A stretch of DNA of 64,000 bases, taken from Simmondsia chinensis (lineage: Eukaryota; Streptophyta; Magnoliopsida; Caryophyllales; Simmondsiaceae). The position numbers and the translations under genes were made by a program. This document shows positions 44,332-55,834 of the stretch, piece by piece (the stretch's first letter is position 1; every line of letters begins with the position of its first letter). The notes beneath the pieces are model-generated. The model saw only the letters and a list, made by a program, of their open reading frames with translations, did no database searches and was not told the origin of the DNA. The DNA lies in the NCBI GenBank assembly GCA_018398585.1, contig JAGTTD010000016.1:29621212-29685211 (forward strand), in the 5' to 3' direction.

Positions 44332-45785
44332 TGTTGGGAAAATTTACACAATTTAGCACAATGAAAGAGTAAAATCAAAGAAATAACGAAAAATAATACA
44401 CCAAATTTTTACGTGGAAATTTTCCCTCAACTAGAGGGGAAAAACCACTGGACTCAAAGGGTGCCTCAATCCACTATGAAGTTAAGGATGACAATCTCTA
44501 ATAATAACCCCCATCCCATATACAATCATCATCCCTAAATGAAGAGATGGCCCTGGTCTAGAGCTTAGTGGAGTTGTAGTATATGGGCAGCTGATATAGC
44601 TAAGTAGGAGCGTTGATCACCTGTAAGCTGTTGGATCGTAGTATGTATACACGCATTACGGGTGTATGTTAGTCGCTTAGGACTCTTAGGACTCTACCCT
44701 CAGTCTCTTCCCACAGGAAGAGCGAAGAGGTTGGCCAAAAAAGAGTTGTTGAAGATAATTCGATAGGACCTCACCTACCCCAACCTCAATGAATAGATGG
44801 CCCTAGTCTAGAGCTTAGTGAAGGAGTAGTACAGGGGCAGCTGATATAGACCGTTGAAGAGGGAAGAGGGAAGAGGTTGGCTAAAGAAGAGTTGTTGAAG
44901 ATAATTCGATAGGACCTCACCTACCCCAACCTCAATGAATAGATGGCCCTAGTCTAGAGCTTACTTATAAGCTGTCGTATGTTAGTATCTATACACGCAT
45001 TATGACAGTCGGTTAGGACTCTTAGGACTCTACTCCCCCGATGCTCTATATTTGCATTGTGACACATATGACTCCCATGCGTGCATACATATTTACTTAC
45101 TTACTTACTCGTTTACTTGCTTACATGCCTACATAGTTGTTTGATTAGTGGATTATATGATTACAGGCTTACACGCATTCATCCTTAGCTGGAGCAACTA
45201 TCAGGTTGGGGGTCCTCGGAAACTGTCTCTCGTCAGGGTCCCACCCTGATGGGGTAAGACTGCGTACATCCTACCCCTCCCAGACCCTGCATAAGCGGGA
45301 GCCTTTAAGGCACTGGGACTGTTGTTGTTGTATCATCAATCATCAACAATAACTAATCATCATCGGTGTGACTATTATACGATAAGTAACCAACCTTCTC
45401 CAATATGTAGCTTTTGTACGGCAAACCACCAACCCTCTCAAAATGTAACTACTGCACGGCAAGTCACCAACCCTCCTCAATATAGTTTCTTCATAGCGAG
45501 CCACCAACCCTCCAACATATAATTTTGGATAGAAAAAGTTACAAAAACTCCCATCAATGCCTCTTAATCAACATACCTACCGCTTTACAAAACTCTAAAG
45601 TCTCACATTTTTTCTTTCTTTTTCACACCTCTCAAACCTCAACTATAACCTTATTTATAATTTATTTATCCAATTACAATTACAATCACAATCAGATTAG
45701 GAACTAAATCACATCAAATATCCCCGAAGTATATCTAAATCAAATCAGATTAATATTAATTTTAAGATAATATAATATTCTAACA
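44332..45785. mobile_element. Solo LTR with a nested RTE-tailed insertion
   Basis: Starts TGTTGGGAAA and ends TCTAACA. Flanks gaaat (44327-44331) and aaaat (45786-45790) form a near 5-bp duplication. The empty-site sequence is seen at 8087 and 31680 ('aagaaataacaaatgga' type). No internal region remains. About 820 bp of it is a later insertion (44534-45354). The 3' part matches the fragment at 36290-36834. Confidence 0.75.
44534..45354 (+). mobile_element. RTE-tailed non-autonomous element with internal tandem repeats
   Basis: The 10-bp duplication aatcatcatc (44524-44533 and 45355-45364) flanks it. The 3' end is the same tail as the 5S-SINEs (gttgggggtcctcggaaactg, accctgcataagcgggagcc, ggcactgggactgttgttgttg). 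The body has no 5S head. Instead it has about three copies of a segment with 'gatggccctagtctagagctta' and two of 'gagttgttgaagataattcg'. A different 5' region on an RTE-type tail. Confidence 0.68.
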
Positions 45786-45790
45786 AAAAT

Positions 45791-46299
45791 AACAAATGAA
45801 TATAATTAATTAACGCTCAGTAGTTAACTATAATGTAAGAAAAAAGATTAAAAAATAAAAAATACTTAAGCTTTCGCTCTCCCTTATTGTCTTGTTACTA
45901 TCTTCATACTCAGTAGGAGAGAATGAAAGAAGTATTATTATTATAATTTTTTACTTTTCTTTTATATTTTAGTTTGTTAATTAATTTGCTAAGCATTCTT
46001 AATTAAACAATACTAACAGTATCTCGTTTTAGCAATTTTAAATGAAAATGTATTAAAGTTTGACAAAAGAGATATAATTGATAAAATTTTAAAATTTTAA
46101 CATACATAAGTGTTGAAAATGTTTAAACCTTATGGTCCATATTGTATATATTATAACTTCAAAAAACTTATACGTTGGATGATTAAATCTTAAAGTACCC
46201 CCTTTTCCAAAAATAATAACACGAGTAGCGACAAAAGAGCCCAAAAATTAACAGGTGCCTTTAGTTTAGGGTATTTTAAAACAAATAATCCAGAAATTA
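45791..46299. other. Kunitz C 3' flank continued
   Basis: Homologous to 8090-8440. AT-rich and non-coding. Confidence 0.6.
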
Positions 46300-46690
46300 T
46301 TAGATGCGATATTTTTAAAAATTACCTAAATTTTTTAATTTTTAATATTATAACTAAACTTTCTAAAATTTTTGACGGCACCTCTTAATGTGACGTCCTT
46401 AACATCAGCTAATTTTTGTTGATTTGATAGTTTAAAATAGAAAATTTATTTTTCAGACATTCAAAAAATTCATATTTAAAAGTTTTTAAATTATTTTAAT
46501 GTAAATTCAAATTTTGTGAAAAATGTTCTCTATCTTTTCAGAAGCCAAGTCAATAAAAACTGATGAATGTTAATGTTGTTTATATTAGGACATGACAATA
46601 AAAATTTTGAAAAGTTTATATATAATTAAAAAATCTAAATAATTTTTTAAATTATATTTAAAATTTAGGTGATATGAGGTAAAAAAAAAT
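46300..46690. repeat. Foldback MITE, flank copy 3
   Basis: Diverged copy of the element at 8463-8840 and 32890-33310, in the same position relative to a Kunitz gene. Confidence 0.55.
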
Positions 46691-46877
46691 CTTTAAATTT
46701 ATGAGGACAGTACTAGGAAAAAACCAAGGGAAAAAAGACAAAATATTAAAGTAAATGTACACAAAATAATTAAAATCACGTGCTCTGTTTTTAATGTTCA
46801 CTGCACTGAGTACGTTTCGCATACGTTCGAACTGTACCATTCAATTGTCTTTTTCCTGCAATTATAGGTCCTGATAC

Positions 46878-47585
46878 CAGGGATGTACCCATGATTGGTG
46901 GCACGTTTGCCCACCTTCAGTTGTATCCTTTGTTAATTCTGATCGTTTAGTAATGAATTCTTACCCTTCGGGCCGTTTATGTTCAAAAAAGATACCAGGG
47001 ATGGTAATAAGGCAGATAAAATTCACTATCCGTGGGTATCCGTTCCATTGGGGGGGTATGGGAATAAGTGCGACAGGTAGTGGATACTGGTTTGGTGTAC
47101 CCGCCCCGTATCCGTCACGGGTATAGGGCGGGTACGGGTATAGTTTTGTACCCGCCCGGCCCCACTCCGCTCCACTCCACCTCACCGCATACCCGCTTTA
47201 TTTTGTATACAATTAACCTTCAAACTAGAAAAATACGTGTTTAAATTTAATAACTCGAATTGTTTATCAATGTAATAAAAAAATATATAATTAATTTTTA
47301 AAAGTAGTATTAAATAACTAATATGAACCGTTATAGATAATCGTTTTTTACGCACATTAGAGAAGGTACAGGGCGGTAATGCATACCCATTGGATACCAG
47401 CGGGTAATGGGGCAGGTAAGGGTATGAGTTTGTACCCGCCGGGGTAGGTACGGGTATCCACTTCATACCCGTGGCGGGTAATGGAGCGGGTACAGGTATA
47501 GAATTTGGGTGGCGGGTACGGGTATGGAGGAGACACCCCCCGTACCCGCCCCGCCCCGCCCCGCCCTACCCCATTGCCATCCCTA
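46878..47585. mobile_element. Non-autonomous hAT-type element
   Basis: Ends CAGGGATGG and CCATCCCTA with flanks cctgatac / cctgatat (7/8 match of an 8-bp duplication). Subterminal zones are packed with gggtacgggta / cccgccccg repeats. No coding capacity. It carries a small L1 insertion at 46886-46990. Confidence 0.7.
46886..46990 (+). mobile_element. 105-bp L1 3' end inserted in the hAT element
   Basis: A perfect 13-bp duplication gataccagggatg (46873-46885, 46991-47003) flanks 105 bp ending 'cgggccgtttatgttcaaaaaa'. This is an extremely 5'-truncated L1-type insertion next to the hAT terminus. Confidence 0.72.
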
Positions 47586-47985
47586 CCTGATATCCACAGA
47601 ATGAGATAATTTGATATTTTATCATTTATTATTTAAATACATTAACGTTTAAGCATATGTGATGAAATATAACTTAAATTTTATCAATTAAATATCATTC
47701 TTTAAAAATTTGATAGGTATTCATCAAAAAAAAAAAAAAAAACCTAAAATAAAACATGATTAGACAATATATAAGTATGTTAATTAGAGTTTGATAAATT
47801 TTTACAAAAAAAATGTTGAAACGACAAATGATTTCAGCATTATATAGATAGTTTTCATCCAATTTCAGTGAATTTTTTATATCCATATTATATCCGCCTC
47901 ATCCCGCACCACTTTATAACCGTCAAACTTATTTCATACTTACCTCAATTTGTATTTAATTTATAATTGGAAAAAATATATGTAC
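47586..47985 (+). repeat. Kunitz-flank repeat R2 and hAT-family remnant
   Basis: 47586-47880 matches R2 (18560-18880) with an internal A-run. 47890-47985 resembles the internal part of the hAT-type family (47230-47290). Confidence 0.5.
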
Positions 47986-48001
47986 TCAATTTAATTACTC
48001 A

Positions 48002-48254
48002 CTGAAAAGGGTACCCACATGCAAGCACCGGATCTCATTAAAACTCAAAAGTTAAGCGTGCTTGGGGGAGAATAGTACCAAGACGAGTGACATCTTGGGA
48101 AGTCATCACCCCTTAGGTTGGGGGTACTCATGAAATAGCATCTCTTTATGATAGTACCCTAAAAGGGGGAGGCTGCGTACATCCATCCCCTAAGACTCTA
48201 CTTAGGTGAGGGCTCTTGGAACACTGGATATATTATTTCTTTTGCTTTGTTTAT
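48002..48254 (+). mobile_element. 5S rRNA-derived SINE, copy g, with perfect 16-bp target duplication
   Basis: A 253-bp insertion bounded by tcaatttaattactca on both sides (47986-48001 and 48255-48270). The head aligns to 5S rRNA from about 48010: gcaccggatctcatt, gttaagcgtgcttggg (A-box), gagaatagtac (IE) and a mutated C-box. It lacks the 5S 3' terminus and continues into the RTE-like tail (gtcatcaccccttaggttgg, agggggaggctgcgtacatcc, gaacactggatat). The target duplication proves LINE-type retrotransposition and excludes a relocated 5S gene. Confidence 0.88.
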
Positions 48255-48380
48255 TCAATTTAATTACTCAGTTTTTTAGCAAATATTAGGACAAAATATA
48301 ATTCGATTCTAAAGAGTAATGCATCAAATAATTAAAATTATCTATCAAAACAGACGGGTAAAGATAACCGAAGGGTACGA

Positions 48381-48522
48381 CACTACAACAAAATCAATCT
48401 ATTGCGACGCCAAATTTCAACTCTTCTTGCACTTAAAAGCGTCGTTGGACACTCTAGCGACACACATAGTAGTGTCACTGTTGGCTTTGTCGCTGAGGTT
48501 ATCGCGACTCTTTCTTGTAGTG
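48381..48522. mobile_element. CACTA-type termini (142-bp mini element or end remnants)
   Basis: Begins CACTACAACAAAATC and ends TTTCTTGTAGTG, the inverted CACTA(C)AA terminus. 'gcgacgcc' and 'tcgcgac' phrases lie inside, as in CACTA subterminal repeats. Flanking 3-mers (cga, ttg) do not match, so it may be the residue of larger elements. Confidence 0.6.
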
Positions 48523-50086
48523 TTGGTATAGGGATTAATACACGTCTCCAGACTGTGCAGCTTACGTTCTTACACTTTTTAGCATCTCTAAACTACATTG
48601 AAATTTTACCTATTAGCATACCCAATCCCTCATGGATAAATAAACAAGCCACACCAAGACTTTCTTCAATTTTGTAAAAATTCATAATCTTTACAAATAT
48701 ACAATGCCAATTATCAATACATGCAATCAAAACAAATCCAATTCGAAAGTACATGCGTAATTTGTTCCACAAAACCACATAATTGCATAAAAATATATGT
48801 CAATACAAAGTTTCATACAACGAATCCTGTATAGATGGTAAATGTGCTTGTGTATTACATGTCCCGAACTATTTATCATTAAACAAACAAAGAATATCTT
48901 TCAATTAGATCCAAAGAAATCCATCCTACATTGTAAAAAGGACCAATTTGATATGGTCATCCAGTATGTCACTAGCTTATTTGTTGGGATACCATCATCT
49001 TGAGAGTCATCCAATAAGACCTACTATTAAATGATAATAGAAAAGACTATCAAGTCATAAGCAAAACAGTTCAAACATGTAAAAAAATATTTAACACTGC
49101 GAAATGCTATTGCACATCATCACATCAAAGACATAAAAAAGCACCATAGGTGACAATAGGGAGGATCCATAATGCGAAATGCCTCATTAATTTGTAAACG
49201 AGATTCTACTGAAATATGAGAACTTATTTGTAACTGTAACTGTGAAAGCACCAAGTTTGTAACCGCAATGGAACTTATGTTGTTCTACAAGTATTATTAG
49301 TAAGGTTGTGTCATAGTAAATTGACACGTTCAATTATTGAAATGACCCACTCTACAAAACTGACAATATGAAATCCCGCTCTGGTGGGAGTTCTGTGTGC
49401 TCTAATTCCCCCTTTTAATTAGATTTAGGATTTATAGTATATTTTAGGACGATACATAAAGATAGGATAATTAATGTGACTGGTGTTTAAGAAATGTTTG
49501 ACTCTCAAGGTACAAGGTGAAATTTTCCCTTGGATTTATTCAGTTATTTGAGGATGACGATTATGTAAGCATGAGAACATTGTTATATACTTGTACTTCT
49601 ATTTAGTTAAACCAAAATCCAGGTTGGATGCCTAGAGTGAACATACCAATATATGATCTGTCTGCAAAGCCCGCTAACCAACATTTCCCTTATTGCAATT
49701 CCTCGCAAAATGTTCAAACAAAATTCATTTAGAAGGACATCATGCATAAACATTTAGAGAAAATATAGCGATACCAATAGTTATAATGCATTATAATAAA
49801 TCTAGAAGAGAAGTTTACCTTCAAAAATGTAGGAAAGCATGTGTGTTGAAACATTCTCCTACATTGTAGTTAAATTAACAACAGAATAGTAAGACTCCTA
49901 TATGTAGCCAAATATATGGAAAGTTTGATAATAATATAATTATCGCAAAAAACCTACTTCAACTAAAATTTCTATATTCGTTGGGAAACTAGTCTCTCTG
50001 TCAAATATAAGGAAAAATAATATCAACTTCAAAAAGTAAATGCACACAAAACAGAGCACTCAATTTAATCTTGGATTATATAGTAA
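48523..50086. other. AT-rich region downstream of CACTA termini, no gene seen
   Basis: No open frame of note. It may be the internal non-coding part of a decayed CACTA element, since a transposon-associated pseudogene follows on the minus strand. Confidence 0.4.
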
Positions 50087-51960
50087 CTACCTCAGTGCAT
50101 GTTTGGATTTATATTTTCGTAATTTGCCTTTCAATTTTTTGATCATTTTCTCTTGATTATTCAATCTCTCTCCCATTTTCTCCATGCATAGTAATTCTTT
50201 TTCAATATCACCACTCATACGATGCATATTTTCCTCAACAATAGTTCCCTCAATTGATGTCATCCTCAAACCATCAAAGCGGCGTGAGGTTGAAGGTCCA
50301 AACACCTTGTTTAAATAGGTAAAATATGTTAGTTCAGAACACATATCAAAAAGACAAATAAAAAGCAAAGTAAAACATTTTCCATTAATATTGGAATATC
50401 GAGAATGAAATTCAAGATTCCACTAATGATCTGTGTAGGAGTAGGTCCTAATCCCATGCCTCGTACACAACCATACTTGTCCTTACCGAAAGCCTCATCA
50501 AGGGCATCTCCTTCTCAAGCCGTTACTTCCATTTGATCTTTTAAGGAGTGGTCGTTGCTTCAAGAACTTTTCTCTTACTTTAGCCTACAAATAGGTTAGT
50601 TGTTACTTTGATTGTTTTAATTTACTATAAAATTATGCAATAAAGGTGGGTTAAATGCATACACATTTTTCTACATCCTTTACGTGCTTATGACATTCCA
50701 AGTAAACTTCAGCACGATGCGGTGCTTTCTTCTCTGGATGTGTTTGTCTCTGAAAATAAAAAAAAATACAAATAAGGAAGATTAATTGAAAGCAAAAGCA
50801 ACTTGAGGGATCCAAATAACTACAAAATTGAACTCTATTCTATATCTGCTCAAAAAACTCTACTCTATAATATGATGGTTTTCAACTTATCATTTTTTCA
50901 GCTACACGAGCAAAACTCTTTGTTCCTGCTGTATGAGGAGCATCTACAAAGGAACGACTTCTCTTGTTCCTTTTACTACTTTTCTATGATTTAAAAAAAA
51001 AAAGAAAAAAAGATAGCATACATAAATATAATAAAATGAAAAAAAGAAATTAAACTTCCACAAATTTAAAATTTACCTTTCCTTCTGGCGATCTCCAAAA
51101 ATTTACAAGGCAAATCCGTTGATATTTGAAAATATCTTCTATTCCTTTGTTATATAAGCTAGCTAAGCTTGCATATTTATCGTAAAATTTCGCTTTGAGT
51201 TCAGCCTTGTAGTTCTTTCACTTTGATCCAATTGACTTCAAAATTCACTTGTCCATTATGGAAGAATACTAAAACTTTACCTTTAAAACAAATAAAAATC
51301 AACAAACATATCATAAATCACTTTTTAATCCAAAGCCGAGTCTCTCTATCCAAAAAATTATTTCAGCTATTACCTACACTTCTTCTAGTATTAGTTGACC
51401 ATTAGCTTTTTTTTATAGGCCTCCAATCATTAAGCGCTAATGAACAAATAGCTCCATTCCTTGCAATCGTACCCAAAAAATGACCCAGAACTCCGCCTTC
51501 ATCTCCAATTGGTTGTCCTTTTTCATTACTACCAACTACAACTTTATGTCTAGGCGGTAAATTCCAAATATGTAATAGACAAGTTTTTCCACGATAAATC
51601 TTACCGTCACCTACTTATTTTGCAATTTAAGAAACCATCAAACATAATGATCCAGTTGAGACCTAATCTGCTTCATAGCCCACATATGCAATTCAAAGAT
51701 CTATTGGTGCAACAAATTGATTGTCTAGATACTGAATAACCATTATAGGCCTAAAATCTAAGTATTACCTTGAATAGCAACCACTGCTTCATGTTCCTCA
51801 ATGGTTTCTTGGGGTTAAGAAAGATCAGATACAGGTTGTCTAGGATGTTGATGCTCTAGTTGTGAATGATGCAATTGTGATGGAGATTGAGTTTGTTGTG
51901 TGTTGACATTCCTATGTTTTCTCGTGGATTTTATCTATATTCAATAAAATAATTACTGGC
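50087..51960 (-). pseudogene. CACTA-associated Transposase_24 (Ptta/En/Spm-type) gene remnant
   Basis: Blocks on the minus strand follow the plant Ptta/En-Spm order, spaced as exons: Q/S-rich N-terminus (about 51940-51785), GKIYRGKTCLLHIWNLP and GVLGHFLGTIARNG (about 51600-51420), KAELKAKFYDKYASLA and LVNFWRSPEGK (about 51215-51075). Then HPEKKAPHRAEVYLECHKH (about 50745-50680), DEAFGKDKYGCVRGMGLGPT (about 50500-50435) and a basic coiled-coil C-terminus (50300-50087). Intervening stops and a TAA in the N-terminal part show decay. In CACTA elements the second protein of this type binds subterminal repeats. Confidence 0.65.
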
Positions 51961-52239
51961 CTTACACATCTGTACCAAAGAAATAAATATAATCTATATA
52001 TTATGATAAGACCTTTGAGGCAGTTCCTAAAGAAGCATGCTTTCACGATTGACCCTGCTGTCCTTCACTTTGAACGGTATTTAACTTTGCCATTAATGAT
52101 ACCTATGTATAACAAAAAATGCAAAGAAAAAAAGATTTTAGTTAGTATTTAACGCTGACCACTTCCAATGTTTCGAAGCAGTCTTGTTTTTCAATTTCTT
52201 TGTCCAAGACATTTTATTTACATGATAAAGAAACCTTCA

Positions 52240-52560
52240 GGGAAATTTAGTGATCTTGTCAACAGGAATCTGAAAGATTGGTTTGAGGCAAGGTGATCCT
52301 CTTTCCCCTTTTCTCTTCACACTCATTGTTGATGTTCTAAGTCGTATGCTTCCTCAAGGTGAGGAGCATAATTTGTTTCCAGGGATCGAGGTAGGTAGAG
52401 AGTGTGTGCCTATGTCCCACTGGTAATTTGCGGATGACACTATTCTCTACCTAGAGGATAATCTAGAGGCCAGAAATTTGTACATGAAGCATTATCCTTT
52501 ATGAATTTGTCCTCTCTAGCACATACTACTAAATGATTAGCTTAAACTCAGAGGCCAGAA
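52240..52560 (+). mobile_element. L1 reverse transcriptase scrap
   Basis: Reads [20 protein letters not shown] and then, after a stop, FADDTILYLEDNLEARN: the template-binding and catalytic blocks of a plant L1 RT with the Asp pair preserved. Both sides are truncated. Confidence 0.82.
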
Positions 52561-53600
52561 AGACAAAGACCAATTAAACTTCTCAGGCTAAGAGATAGAA
52601 GCAGCCTTAGCAACTTGATTCCCAATTGACACTTCTATCTTACATTTCACCCTCTAGTTGTGACATTTTTCAGCTCATTCACAATTCCCTTTCATCACTT
52701 AATCAAAGTCAAGCTCTAATTTAGATGATAGAATCCTTAACAATATGACAAGGACATAGCTCGTCGAGACACTCAATTTACACAAGACACACTTAATCAC
52801 GTCATTTTTATGAGGTAATCACTTAAATTCAAGTAATAGTTTAGAGCATCTTTAGGACAATTATCCTTCAATCAACCTGCTAATCATTTTTTTTAATACA
52901 AAGAATCAACACACAAATTCAATCATTCAAATTCAACAATCTTATACATTAACTCGATTAATCTAAACTTTAACATCAAGTGATGATAAACTGGGGAGAG
53001 CGAGAGAGAGAGAGAGATTGTATTAGAGTTTTACCGCCATTAGCTTTTGGTTAGTACGTATACGTTAGAATTTAGATATGAGTGAAACGATCCTAAATTA
53101 GTTTCAGCTGATGATAATCTAACCCCTCAATTCTTGATGTTTTCGATGTCTTTTAACAAATGAATTGTATTTAGGTAGGGATTATTACTAGGTTCCAATT
53201 CGTGCATCACATTACACTACAGTACAAATGGCAAATTCTTGGTGTTTAAAACCTTCGAAATTTTTTATGGTCATAAATAGCAGTGCACGTCAATTCAAGA
53301 TCAGACCAAAAATGAACTACAAAAAAATAACAATTTATGGCCCAACCCTTTCATGGAGCAGAAATAAAAAAGCGCACAAATTATTTTTTCTCCCAATACT
53401 CAATAAATCTTAGCCGTAAATTATTATTTTTTTAATGTCCAACAAATCTTAGGCGTCCTTTACAATGGAGGGACATGATTTGCCCCTCTTTTACCCTCTC
53501 ATAAGAACGCCACCCTATATATATATATATAAAGACCCCTAAGCTATTTGTTAGGACTAAAGTGACCCCTCGAGTTTTTAATTTCATCAAAAACATCCCC
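52561..53600. other. Intergenic, no gene seen
   Basis: AT-rich with a short GA microsatellite (52994-53016). Nothing coding. Confidence 0.45.
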
Positions 53601-53619
53601 GAACTATTGGTTAAAACCA

Positions 53620-54260
53620 ACGTAAACCCCCTCCCCCTTCCACCTTCTAATTTCATCAATCTTGTCTTTCTCCTCCTCTTTATATGTTTATACTTTAACC
53701 TTTTTGCTCTTTTAACTCTTTTTTTGACCTTTCATCAATTTTTCCTCTCTCCCCCCTTTTTACTTTTATACTCCATAATTTTTTTACTATTTCTCCTCTT
53801 TTTTTAATCATTTATCAATTTTTCTCTCCTTCCTTTTTTACGTTTACACCCTAATTTTTTCACTTTCTCTTTTTTTTTTTTAACATTTCGCTAATTTTTT
53901 TCTTTCTCATCTCATTTCTACGCTTAACTCCAATTTTTTAACTCTCTTTTTGAACCTTTTACCCTTTTTTTTCTCTCTTCTCCCCTATCTATGTTTATAT
54001 CCCAATTTTTTTGCTCTCTCTCCTCTTTTTTTTTAACATTTCACCAATTTTTTTTTTCTGTCCTTCCCTTTTTATATTTACACTCTAATTTTTTTCTCTC
54101 TCTCCTCCCCTTTTTAACCTTTTACCAATTTTTTTCGTCTCCCATTTCCTTGTTGCATTTACACCCATTTTTTTTACTCTTTCTCCCATCCTTTCTAATA
54201 TTTCACCAATTATTTTTTTTTCTCTCTTCTCCTCTTTTTACGTTTATACTCATATTTAGA
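53620..54260 (+). repeat. Pyrimidine-rich degenerate tandem repeat
   Basis: About eight imperfect units of roughly 75-85 bp built on 'ctcttttttaacatttcaccaatttttt' and 'tttacgtttacaccc'. The strand is nearly all C and T. Open frames here (FLLLF-type peptides) come from the composition. Confidence 0.7.
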
Positions 54261-54492
54261 CCCATAAACAAGTGACATGCAAAAAATAATCACTAATTTA
54301 CAAATTATTACCTTATTATGTATAAAAGGTACATAAATATCATACCACATATTTATTTTTTATTCAGCTGTCTAACAAAACAAGGACTGAAAGCACCCGG
54401 TAGAAACATAATCATAATAAATATACGAGCAAGGCAAAGCCCAAATTACACCTTAGGAAGGAATCTGTATTTTTATTTATCCTCGTAAGAGT
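54261..54492. other. Spacer
   Basis: AT-rich spacer without recognisable features before the inverted Kunitz scrap. Confidence 0.4.
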
Positions 54493-54573
54493 TCAAACCT
54501 TGATGAATGCAAAGTCAAAGGGAGAATCAGTGAGGCCCAAGAACCTGTTATCGAACCACCCCGACATCCCCAC
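54493..54573 (-). pseudogene. Inverted Kunitz C-terminal fragment
   Basis: On the minus strand about 26 codons read VGMSGWFDNRFLGLTDSPFD and then FAFIKV before a TGA. This matches the Kunitz C-terminus (copy A: GGRRFLGLTDHSHMVMFKK). It is bounded upstream by a TAA and no further exon is visible. It lies about 380 bp from the plus-strand exon of copy E, in opposite orientation. Confidence 0.7.
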
Positions 54574-54952
54574 TTATGACTTGTTGATAGGATATAATTT
54601 TCCTTTTTTTATAGGATATATTTTTTATGACTTGTTGATAAAGTTTATATCCTTTTTTATGAATATTTAAAGACTCCTCTGAAATTACAACAAATTGGAT
54701 CTACAAGATTTTGGACGAGGAATTTCTATATAATATTATATAGAGATTGTAACGTTCTAAAATGACCTTTTTACATTTCATAAAAGCTTCAATGGCCATT
54801 CTCAAAAAGGTAATGATAATGTTTATTCTACTGGACAAACCAAGGACTTTTCCCTACTTTGAAGAGAGGCGGTTTTATACTATGACATTAAAGTATGATT
54901 TATTAAGTGATACTATCGACTAATATATATTGTGACGCATAATGTCTTACAG
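54574..54952. other. Upstream of Kunitz E, no exon 1 found
   Basis: Includes a short direct repeat of 'tatgacttgttgata' (54575, 54628). No signal-peptide-like or exon 1-like frame seen. Confidence 0.5.
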
Positions 54953-55264
54953 GAATTCGACACGAGCACCAAGTGTGAGGAGTCTACAGTGTGGGAGTTG
55001 GCCATGAAAAGTAGGGAAAAGTGGAAGTATGTAATTCGCACTGGCGGTATAGTGGGGAACCCGGGGCAGGAGACAATGAGTAACTGGTTTAAAATTGTGA
55101 GGGGTAGAGGCCACTTATCAAATGCCTACATGATGATATTTTGTCCTAGTGTTTGTGTGATTTGTCCAGTGCTGTGCGGATATGTTGGGTTGCTTGATAA
55201 TGAAGGGAGGTACTTGAGGCACCTCACTCATTTCCCCTTCGTCTTTGAGTTCCAAAAGGCTTGA
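54953..55264 (+). pseudogene. Kunitz copy E: orphan exon 2
   Basis: After an AG acceptor (54951-54952) 103 open codons run to a TGA: EFDTSTKCEESTVWELAM, GGIVGNPGQETMSNWFKIV, MIFCPSVCVICPVLCG and YLRHLTHFPFVFEFQKA. All exon 2 cysteines and the GNPG and SNWFKI blocks are kept. I find no exon 1 or promoter upstream, so I call it a partial gene. An exon 1 hidden by a large intron insertion upstream cannot be ruled out, because purifying selection seems to have kept the exon open. More diverged than A, B, C and D. Confidence 0.8.
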
Positions 55265-55834
55265 GTTCTGTTTACTGGATGATCATTGAAATTATGAGTT
55301 CATTTTATACTTTGATTTGATTTCCTGTTGTAAAAGTAAGTTTTTAGCTCTGATCACAGGTGCACAGTGTTTAATCAGATGTTGATGATGTGCATGTGCG
55401 TATGATTTATGTCAGAGTTAAAACTTAGAAAACTGTTGCAATAGGGGGTTCAACTGGTACAAACTAATAGTTGACGGTAATGAAGTGTTTGATGAAATTA
55501 AAAGTTCAAAAAGTCGATTTATCTTTAAGTGATGATTCACGGGGTCTTTATGATGTACTAGTACGTGAGATCTCTCTCAATCCTTGTATTGGAAGAGAAC
55601 TAAGTCCATTGTGTTACTTGTGTAATTTCTATGCAAAGCTTGTGCTTGTCAAGCTTAGCATAGAACTTTCTGTGTACATATCTTTAAACCCATATTACTA
55701 CTCATCAAAAAGCATAAAAGGCTCACCTCGTTTTATATTTAAATATGAGAAAAAGGTCGGCAACTCCTCATTTGCCAAACCCTAAACTTGCCGCTAAGGT
55801 TCACATACCATCGAGCTGTCCCTCACTCAAATCC
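55265..55834. other. Kunitz E 3' flank
   Basis: The first about 300 bp recall the Kunitz flank ('gttgcaataggggg', 'tgatgaaattaaaagtt'). Then sequence leads into the CGR1-like block. Confidence 0.5.

Noticed and set aside
53562..54275. Phe/Leu-rich plus frames suggesting membrane proteins
   Set aside because: Composition artefact of a C/T-rich tandem repeat; several frames look equally hydrophobic.
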